Source: Thermosynechococcus sp. CL-1 (GTDB lineage: Bacteria > Cyanobacteriota > Cyanobacteriia > Thermosynechococcales > Thermosynechococcaceae). From it: a stretch of 64,000 nucleotides of DNA. Positions within the stretch are counted from its first letter, which is position 1; the number at the start of each line of letters is the position of its first letter. Positions 58,168-64,000 of this stretch are shown in pieces. The stretch spans positions 1,924,001 through 1,988,000 of the forward strand of contig NZ_CP040671.1 of assembly GCF_008386235.1 (NCBI RefSeq). The letters are read 5' to 3'. The notes beneath the pieces were generated by a model. That model made no database searches and was not told where the DNA came from. It saw nothing but the letters and a program-made list of their open reading frames with translations. The translations under genes were made by a program, and so were the position numbers.

Positions 58168-59138
58168 ACTGCTTCACTAAAGACGCCCATGCGCCGGAAC
58201 TTTTGATAGCGCAACTCCCGCCGTTCACTACTGCTGAGGGCTTGCACTTCCGCCAAATTTCGCAGGAGAGCCCCCTTGAGATTTTCCGCCGCTTCTACGG
58301 GGTTGCTATGGGCAGCGCCGACAGGCTCGGGCACAATTTCATCAATAATTCCCAGCTTCAGCAGGTCGCGAGCCGTAATTTTCAGGGCTTCCGCCGCTTG
58401 GGGCGCCTTTTGGGCATCGCGCCAGAGAATCGCGGCACAGGCTTCTGGGGGCGCCACACTATAGACGGCATGCTCAAACATCAGCAGGCGATCGCCGACA
58501 CCAATGGCCAAGGCTCCCCCTGAGCCACCTTCACCAATCACGGTGCAGATGATCGGCACCTCAAAGCGAAACATCTCCCGCAGATTGTAGGCAATCGCTT
58601 CCCCTTGGCCAAACTTCTCCGCCTCTACCCCAGCCCAAGCCGCTGGTGTATCAATAAAGGTGAGGATGGGCATCTGAAAACGGTTCGCGTGCTCCATCAG
58701 ACGCAGGGCTTTGCGATAGCCCCCTGGTGAGGCCATACCAAAATTGCGAGCCACATTATCCTTGGTATCGCGACCCTTTTGCTGCCCCAGCATCACGACG
58801 GGTTGACCATTGAGGCGACCAATACCACCGACAATCGCTGGATCATCGCTGCCTCGGCGATCGCCATGGAGTTCAATCCACTCTTCGCTAATGGCTTGGA
58901 TGTAATCCAGCGTGCTGGGACGGCGCGGATGACGAGCCACCTGCAGGGTTTGCCCCGGCGTCAGCTTACTGAAAATTTCATAGCGCAGTTGCTTGGCGCG
59001 CTCTTCCAATTCACGGATTTGCTCCGAGACATCAACGCCAAACTCCGAGGACTTATCCCGCACCTGCTGAATTTGGGCTTCTAGCTCCACGAGGGGCTTT
59101 TCAAACTCCAACAGAAGCGTGCGACGTTCGTTTGCCAT
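58164..59138 (-). CDS. accA: Acetyl-CoA carboxylase carboxyltransferase subunit alpha
   Basis: 324 residues. [18 protein letters not shown] near the N-terminus, [14 protein letters not shown] and [20 protein letters not shown] are AccA signatures. With AccD it transfers carboxyl from biotin to acetyl-CoA, the first step of fatty-acid synthesis. It follows aar by 23 bases; ado-aar-accA is a well known cyanobacterial gene order. Confidence 0.97.
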   Translation of the reverse strand: MANERRTLLLEFEKPLVELEAQIQQVRDKSSEFGVDVSEQIRELEERAKQLRYEIFSKLTPGQTLQVARHPRRPSTLDYIQAISEEWIELHGDRRGSDDPAIVGGIGRLNGQPVVMLGQQKGRDTKDNVARNFGMASPGGYRKALRLMEHANRFQMPILTFIDTPAAWAGVEAEKFGQGEAIAYNLREMFRFEVPIICTVIGEGGSGGALAIGVGDRLLMFEHAVYSVAPPEACAAILWRDAQKAPQAAEALKITARDLLKLGIIDEIVPEPVGAAHSNPVEAAENLKGALLRNLAEVQALSSSERRELRYQKFRRMGVFSEAV

Positions 59139-59161
59139 AGGCGATTGGGTTCCTTTTGGTG

Positions 59162-60190
59162 TTACTGGGTGTTCAACAGTAGGGGCTGAAATCCGTGTTT
59201 ACGGGAGACTTCACCAATTTGCTGCATCTTTTCCACCGTGATTTGATTGCGACCCCAAGAGAAATTGGTGTGCCAGCCCTCAAACTCTAAAAGCATGGCT
59301 TCCGCAAAACAAGCAAACATCTGCCGTGAGGGCACATCCATATTCACAATTTCCATAATTTTCCAGTCAATATCGAGGGCGTGCTCGACAATGCCACCAT
59401 TGAGAACATGAATCTCGGGGTGCTGAATTTTGGTGCCCATATTTTTGGGGTAGCCGCCATCAATCATCAGCGAGGGGCGCTTCAACTGCTCAACGCTCAG
59501 CTCGACTCCCTTGGGCATACTGGCCACCCAAACCACAATATCGGCAAGGGGTAGGGCATCCATTAGGTCTAGAATTTTCCCCCGTCCCAATTCCGCCTGT
59601 AGGTCTAGCAGGCGATCGCGATTCCGTGCCACCAGTAAGAGATCCTGCACATCCAAGCAGGTATTCAACCAACGGCAGACGGCACTGCCAATATCCCCAG
59701 TAGCCCCACAGACAGCCACAGTTGCCTGACGCAAATCAATCCCCACTTGGGGCGCCGCCTGCTCAATTTGTTGGCAGATGATATAGGCGGTGTGGGTATT
59801 CCCCGTGGTAAAGCGGCGAAAGTCTAGCTCGATATTGCGAACGTGGGACATTTTCTCCAGATCAAAATTCTCAAAAATGATCGAGGAGAAGCCCCCCAGC
59901 GCCGTAATGTCAATATCATGCTTTTGGGCGTGGGCCATGGCGTTAATGATTTTGCGAGTGGCCGCCTTCACCCGCTGGTTGGCCAGCATTTCCGGTAAGA
60001 AGCAGGACTCGACGTATTTGCCATAGATAGTTTTGCCCGTGACGCTTGTCACCGTAATCTCATCGACGATCTGCGGCGGTGCCATACACCAAAATTCCAA
60101 GCCTTGATCGGCGTATTCGGGATACCCTAACTGGTGGGCAACGGCTTGGGCGTGCTCCAGATTCGTCAGATGACCAATTAATCCAAACAT
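59162..60190 (-). CDS. aar: Long-chain acyl-[acyl-carrier-protein] reductase (AAR)
   Basis: 342 residues. [20 protein letters not shown] at the N-terminus, [10 protein letters not shown] and the NADPH-binding [19 protein letters not shown] identify AAR, which reduces acyl-ACP to fatty aldehyde for hydrocarbon synthesis. Next to ado (44-base gap) and accA. Confidence 0.97.
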   Translation of the reverse strand: MFGLIGHLTNLEHAQAVAHQLGYPEYADQGLEFWCMAPPQIVDEITVTSVTGKTIYGKYVESCFLPEMLANQRVKAATRKIINAMAHAQKHDIDITALGGFSSIIFENFDLEKMSHVRNIELDFRRFTTGNTHTAYIICQQIEQAAPQVGIDLRQATVAVCGATGDIGSAVCRWLNTCLDVQDLLLVARNRDRLLDLQAELGRGKILDLMDALPLADIVVWVASMPKGVELSVEQLKRPSLMIDGGYPKNMGTKIQHPEIHVLNGGIVEHALDIDWKIMEIVNMDVPSRQMFACFAEAMLLEFEGWHTNFSWGRNQITVEKMQQIGEVSRKHGFQPLLLNTQ

Positions 60191-60234
60191 ACAAGCGTGC
60201 GGTGACTAAAATGTAACGATATGTTAAGCCACCC

Positions 60235-60930
60235 TTATGCCGCAGTTAGGCCATAAACCGACATCTTCATAATTTCGCGGGTGGTAAAGCCGATATTTTC
60301 TAGGGCACCACTGTACTGAATCATGAAGTCTTCCACAAGGGCGTCTTTTTCCATGCCAAGCACTTTGGCGTCTGCTTCCACTTGGTTGAGCATTTTCCAG
60401 ACCAAGGGCAGGTTGGCGCGATTGGCTTCTTCAACTTCCGCTTTGACGCTCTCAAAGTTTTCCTTTAACCAGATTTCGCCAAAGTTGAGGTGGCTGTACT
60501 CATCTTTGACCACACCCTCAGTAATTTTGCGGGCAAAGGGATCTGCCATCGGGATGTAGATGTTGTAGGCCGCGATCGCGAAGCACTCGATGATTAAAGC
60601 TTGAATCAGCAAGCAAGTCGCAATTTTCCCCTCTGCCAGTGCCGCTTGAAAGTTACCGTGCAGTTTTTCAAAGAAGGCCTTGGCAAATTCCATATCTGGG
60701 GTCACGCTCAGGTTGCGACCACAGGCCTCAAACCCCTTTCTGTGGCGGGCTTCCATCTTGGCCAGGCGGGTGAGTTCTTCTTGGTGCTCAGGCAGCAGCT
60801 TGGCTAGGTCAATGTAATTGTCGTGAGCTTCCTGTTCACCTTCAATGACAATGGCGTTGATGCGGCTGTAGGCATCCTTGTAGCGATCGCTATGGTAGTC
60901 CAACTCAGGGGTAGCGGTAGCCGTTGTCAT
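60235..60930 (-). CDS. ado: Aldehyde-deformylating oxygenase (ADO)
   Basis: 231 residues, the standard length. A ferritin-like di-iron protein: [26 protein letters not shown] (ExxH) and [15 protein letters not shown] (second ExxH) supply the metal ligands. It converts C16/C18 aldehydes to alkanes, mainly heptadecane and pentadecane. ATG 60930 has GGAG nine bases upstream and matches other ADOs; the frame to 60951 is spurious. First gene of ado-aar-accA. Confidence 0.97.
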   Translation of the reverse strand: MTTATATPELDYHSDRYKDAYSRINAIVIEGEQEAHDNYIDLAKLLPEHQEELTRLAKMEARHRKGFEACGRNLSVTPDMEFAKAFFEKLHGNFQAALAEGKIATCLLIQALIIECFAIAAYNIYIPMADPFARKITEGVVKDEYSHLNFGEIWLKENFESVKAEVEEANRANLPLVWKMLNQVEADAKVLGMEKDALVEDFMIQYSGALENIGFTTREIMKMSVYGLTAA

Positions 60931-61077
60931 TGCGAACTCTCCTAAACACAAATTTATTGGAAGTTATGAGGTAGCAGGGCTTCCGTTATCATAGCGCAGC
61001 AGCGATCCCCTGACGAGGGGCAACGTGCCAGAGATTTTCGAGTTCCTGAATAGGCGAATCTCTATGCACCGATAGCA

Positions 61078-61524
61078 CTAGAAACTGCCCATATTGCTTG
61101 GGGGTGGCACTTCTGGCAACGGCTGAGGGGGAGGAGCGACTGACTGAATAGGGCCATTGTAGTCAATGCGAATCATCGGATTGCTGGGGTCGGGGTTGAC
61201 CGTGACAATACTTTCAATAGTTGGTGGTTCCGCAGGTGCCCCCCCTAGAAAGCGAAAGGTAAACGTACCATCACCATTGTCCACGTAGGGAGATTGACTC
61301 GCAGGCCCAAACATGGATGCTTCAGCGCGGTAGCGACTCAACCCGCCATTCGCCCGCTCTGCTGCCTGTCGTGCCCAATTCCGTGCCCGCTGGAGGACTG
61401 GATTATCTACCCCAAAGGGATTAAAGTTTTCCCGTGGTGGTGGCTCTGTCTGTGCCAGCACTGGACTGATACCTGTCAACGCGCACGTTAGAATCAGGCT
61501 GAATGCCATAGGGCGAAAGGACAT
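61078..61524 (-). CDS. Secreted hypothetical protein
   Basis: 148 residues with a signal peptide (about 1-24, ending VLA). The mature part is Pro-rich (PPPRENFNPFGVDNP...) with a short beta-rich middle (SPYVDNGDGTFTFRF) and a Pro-rich tail. Not recognised. ATG 61524 is preferred over TTG 61527. It is divergent from grpE. Confidence 0.6.
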   Translation of the reverse strand: MSFRPMAFSLILTCALTGISPVLAQTEPPPRENFNPFGVDNPVLQRARNWARQAAERANGGLSRYRAEASMFGPASQSPYVDNGDGTFTFRFLGGAPAEPPTIESIVTVNPDPSNPMIRIDYNGPIQSVAPPPQPLPEVPPPSNMGSF

Positions 61525-61854
61525 CAACGCAAACTCCCACTCCTAAACTTTGCTTTGGCAGTCATGTACCCCTTAAGTGACGAGCAACTGAATCTTTCAG
61601 TTCCAAACCCAATATGAACCTTGTCCTAAAATAGGGGATCCATAAAGGGGAGGCAATTCTCTTCAATAGTGCCCCTCAGGTTTTTGGCTGCGTGCCAGCC
61701 TTGGGAAAAGAGCCGTAGTAGAGAAGTCCGTAATAGACGGATGCCTCGCCCCTATTGATACAATGGGTAAAGTGATAGGCTAAAACGATTGCATGAGTTA
61801 AACGCACTGCGGTGCGCAATCCACAGTCTAGAGGGCATAAACCTGAGTCAACCT
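61525..61854. promoter_or_regulatory. Intergenic region upstream of grpE
   Basis: About 330 bases between two divergent genes. It has a short inverted repeat GCAC-TGCG-GTGC near 61805 and no classical CIRCE element (TTAGCACTC-N9-GAGTGCTAA). A TACAAT near 61760 could be a -10 box. No further element is visible. Confidence 0.35.
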
Positions 61855-62541
61855 ATGAGTGATGAAACCGTAACCAACCCCGCTGCTGAAGCCCAAGAAG
61901 GCGAAATTACCCCCGATGTCGTTGAGAATCATGCAGAGGCCACCACGAGCGAAGAGGGTCAAGCATCTGAGGCGACCTCTACGGATACTCCTGCGGATGC
62001 AGCGGACTTGCTAGAGAAAATTGCTGCCCTTGAAGCTGCCAAGGCTAGTCTTTCGCAGGTGGTGGAGGAGCGCAATAGCCAATATATGCGCCTTGCCGCT
62101 GACTTTGAAAACTTCCGCAAACGCACCCAGCGAGAAAAAGAGGAACTAGAGCTACAGATTAAGTGCAGCGTCATTGCTGATTTACTGCCGGTGGTGGATA
62201 GCTTTGAGCTAGCCCGCACCCACATTCAAACCGAAACAGAGGCGGAAGAAAAAATTCACCGCAGCTATCAGGGGGTTTACAAGCAACTGGTGGAGTGCCT
62301 CAAGCGCATTGGTGTTTCGGCGATGCAGGCCAAAGGCAAGCCCTTTGATCCCAATCTCCATGAGGCTGTGCTGCGGGAAGCAACGAATGAGCACCCTGAA
62401 GGCACGGTGATTGAAGAACTCAAGCGGGGGTATATGCTGGGCGATCGCGTGTTGCGCCATGCCATGGTCAAAGTGGCCGCTCCTCCTGAAGAGGGTAGTG
62501 CCAGTGACACGAATCCCACCAATGATGTGACGGACGTATAG
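61855..62541 (+). CDS. grpE: Co-chaperone GrpE
   Basis: 228 residues. The acidic N-terminus is followed by a long coiled-coil helix (about 60-130, YMRLAADFENFRKRTQREKE) and the beta domain with GVSAMQAKGKPFDPNLHEAVL and GYMLGDRVLRHAMVKVA. It is the nucleotide exchange factor of DnaK. ATG 61855 is the homologous start; the open frame extends to a TTG at 61789. dnaK is not in the window. miaB follows by 15 bases. Confidence 0.95.
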   Translation: MSDETVTNPAAEAQEGEITPDVVENHAEATTSEEGQASEATSTDTPADAADLLEKIAALEAAKASLSQVVEERNSQYMRLAADFENFRKRTQREKEELELQIKCSVIADLLPVVDSFELARTHIQTETEAEEKIHRSYQGVYKQLVECLKRIGVSAMQAKGKPFDPNLHEAVLREATNEHPEGTVIEELKRGYMLGDRVLRHAMVKVAAPPEEGSASDTNPTNDVTDV

Positions 62542-62556
62542 GGGCACTTCAAGGGA

Positions 62557-63909
62557 ATGCCACGCCGCTACTACATCACCACCTTTGGCTGCCAAATGAA
62601 CAAGGCCGACTCCGAGCGCATGGCCGGGGTTCTAGAAGCAATGGGCTTAGAACCGGTGGCCGAGCCGGATGAGGCCGATGTCTTGCTCTATAACACCTGC
62701 ACGATTCGCGACAACGCCGAGCAGAAACTCTATTCTTACCTAGGGCGGCAAGCCAAGCGCAAGCATCAAGAACCCAACCTAACGCTGATTGTGGCCGGTT
62801 GTGTGGCTCAACAGGAGGGGGAACAATTGCTGCGGCGAGTTCCTGAAGTGGATCTGGTGATGGGGCCGCAGTATGCCAATCGCCTTGGTGAGCTGCTGGA
62901 GCAGGTGTGGAATGGCAGCCAAGTGGTGGCAACGGAGCCACTGCACATTGTTGAGGACATTACCAAACCCCGCCGCGATAGTAGGGTCACTGCTTGGGTC
63001 AATGTGATCTATGGCTGTAATGAACGCTGTACCTACTGTGTGGTGCCGGGGGTACGGGGGCAAGAGCAATCCCGCCGCCCCGAGGCAATCCGCGCTGAAA
63101 TTGAGGAACTGGCGGCTCAAGGCTACAAGGAAGTGACGCTCCTTGGGCAAAACATTGATGCCTACGGTCGTGATTTGCCGGGAATTACCCCAGAGGGGCG
63201 GCGACAGCACACGTTTACTGATTTGCTTTACTACATTCATGATGTTGCTGGGATTGAGCGGATTCGCTTTGCCACCAGCCATCCCCGTTATTTTACAGAA
63301 CGCTTAATTCGCGCCTGTGCTGAACTTCCCAAGGTGTGTAAGCATTTTCACATTCCCTTTCAGTCGGGGGATAATGAAGTTCTCAAGGCGATGGCACGGG
63401 GCTATACTCGCGAGCGTTACCTACAAATCATTGAAACGATTCGCCGCTATATGCCGGATGCTGCCATTAGTGCCGATGCCATTGTTGGTTTTCCGGGCGA
63501 AACAGAAGCCCAATTCCAACGCACCCTAGATCTGGTGGCGGAGGTGGGCTTTGACCAACTGAATACAGCAGCCTATTCGCCGCGCCCGAATACGCCAGCG
63601 GCCACTTGGGACAATCAAGTACCGGAAGAAATTAAAGAAGACCGTCTGCAACGGCTGAATCATTTAGTGGCCACGATCGCTGGCGATCGCTCCCAACGCT
63701 ATCTTGGCCGGGAAGAGGTGGTGCTGGTGGAGGGGGTCAATCCCAAGGATCCGCAACAAGTCTATGGCCGCACCGATGGCAACCGCCTGACCTACTTACC
63801 CGGTGAGATTGAGACCCTACGGGGACAACTGGTGCGGGTCCGCATTACCGAGGCGCGAGCCTTTAGCCTCAGTGGCATGCCTCTGACAGCTCATTCCTTG
63901 GTTGGCTGA
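62557..63909 (+). CDS. miaB: tRNA-2-methylthio-N6-dimethylallyladenosine synthase
   Basis: 450 residues. The N-terminal UPF0004 domain carries C12 ([15 protein letters not shown]), the [10 protein letters not shown] and VAGCVAQ cysteines, which bind the auxiliary cluster. The radical-SAM motif is [13 protein letters not shown]. The C-terminal TRAM domain ends near the stop. MiaB adds the methylthio group to i6A37 in tRNAs reading UNN codons. It lies close to grpE and may share its transcript. Confidence 0.96.
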   Translation: MPRRYYITTFGCQMNKADSERMAGVLEAMGLEPVAEPDEADVLLYNTCTIRDNAEQKLYSYLGRQAKRKHQEPNLTLIVAGCVAQQEGEQLLRRVPEVDLVMGPQYANRLGELLEQVWNGSQVVATEPLHIVEDITKPRRDSRVTAWVNVIYGCNERCTYCVVPGVRGQEQSRRPEAIRAEIEELAAQGYKEVTLLGQNIDAYGRDLPGITPEGRRQHTFTDLLYYIHDVAGIERIRFATSHPRYFTERLIRACAELPKVCKHFHIPFQSGDNEVLKAMARGYTRERYLQIIETIRRYMPDAAISADAIVGFPGETEAQFQRTLDLVAEVGFDQLNTAAYSPRPNTPAATWDNQVPEEIKEDRLQRLNHLVATIAGDRSQRYLGREEVVLVEGVNPKDPQQVYGRTDGNRLTYLPGEIETLRGQLVRVRITEARAFSLSGMPLTAHSLVG

Positions 63910-63919
63910 TTTAGGGGGG

Positions 63920-64000
63920 CTAGATCGCACAAATCACTTCATCGCGGCAGAGGGTGGGATCCACGTAGGGCAGCATTGGCTTATCGCCAACGTAAATTCC
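63920..64000 (-). CDS. C-terminus of an unrecognised gene cut by window edge
   Basis: The minus-strand frame from 64000 to a TAG at 63920-63922 encodes 26 residues ending LPYVDPTLCRDEVICAI. The rest lies outside the window, so no family is named. Confidence 0.4.
   Translation of the reverse strand, partial: GIYVGDKPMLPYVDPTLCRDEVICAI

Noticed and set aside
61525-61854. CIRCE element upstream of grpE
   Set aside because: Only a short GCAC/GTGC repeat is present, not the long CIRCE inverted repeat.

Overview
The window looks like chromosome of a thermophilic unicellular cyanobacterium of the genus Thermosynechococcus. The clearest evidence is the psbV-psbV2-petJ cytochrome cluster (32975-34461). 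Its mature cytochrome c6 and c550 sequences read as Thermosynechococcus proteins, and a second PsbV copy (PsbV2) is a hallmark of that genus. A few PsbV residues differ from the T. elongatus/vulcanus sequence as I remember it, so a related strain is more likely than BP-1. Dense GCGATCGC (HIP1) octamers, NDH-1, CRR6, RpaA, SipA, AAR/ADO and acyl-ACP synthetase all fit a cyanobacterium.

Layout. 1-5.6 kb: truncated DUF3370 gene, circadian/light response regulator rpaA, a convergent NYN (LabA-like) protein and rlmN. 6.0-7.9 kb: CRISPR array 1 (27 repeats, 26 spacers). 8-16 kb: TPR glycosyltransferase, sipA, a CytM-like cytochrome, a four-carbon acid sugar kinase family protein, an ADP-ribosylglycohydrolase and metH. 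16.1-17.6 kb: CRISPR array 2 (20 repeats, 19 spacers, a different repeat). No cas gene lies in the window. 17.8-25.7 kb: a leftward run with a GH104-type muramidase, an NmrA-like protein, a LapA-like protein, ubiX, polysaccharide deacetylase, glyQ, cysH, a pseudogene with two in-frame stops and an FAH-family enzyme. 25.8-32.8 kb: rpsF, a membrane-anchored binding protein, mtnP and a 1348-residue LOV/GAF hybrid histidine kinase. 33-38 kb: petJ, psbV2, psbV, glgC, ndhH, a peroxiredoxin-like gene and tRNA-Arg(CCU). 38-50 kb: GTPase, FGGY kinase, CRR6, NifU-like protein, efp-accB, ilvB, GHL10 protein, ABC ATPase, pyruvate dehydrogenase E2, YlqD-like protein and acyl-ACP synthetase. 50.5-64 kb: maf, rplS, tRNA-Trp(CCA), a PD-(D/E)XK protein, site-2 protease, holin-like proteins, cbiG-cobJ, TM2 protein, folE, SDR, accA, aar, ado, grpE and miaB.

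Functional themes are photosynthetic electron transport (petJ, psbV, psbV2, ndhH, CRR6), light and clock signalling (rpaA, NYN protein, sipA, LOV kinase), and acyl-lipid and hydrocarbon metabolism (accA, accB, aas, aar, ado, pdhC).

The least ordinary content is in the CRISPR spacers. Array 2 holds three pairs of diverged look-alike spacers in the same order (8/14, 9/17, 10/18), with the best pairs differing mostly at every third base. Spacers in the two arrays overlap the same target over 21 nt. An unexpected share of spacers contain perfect 6-7 bp inverted repeats. These suggest repeated immunisation against diverging relatives of the same invader and a bias toward hairpin-forming targets.
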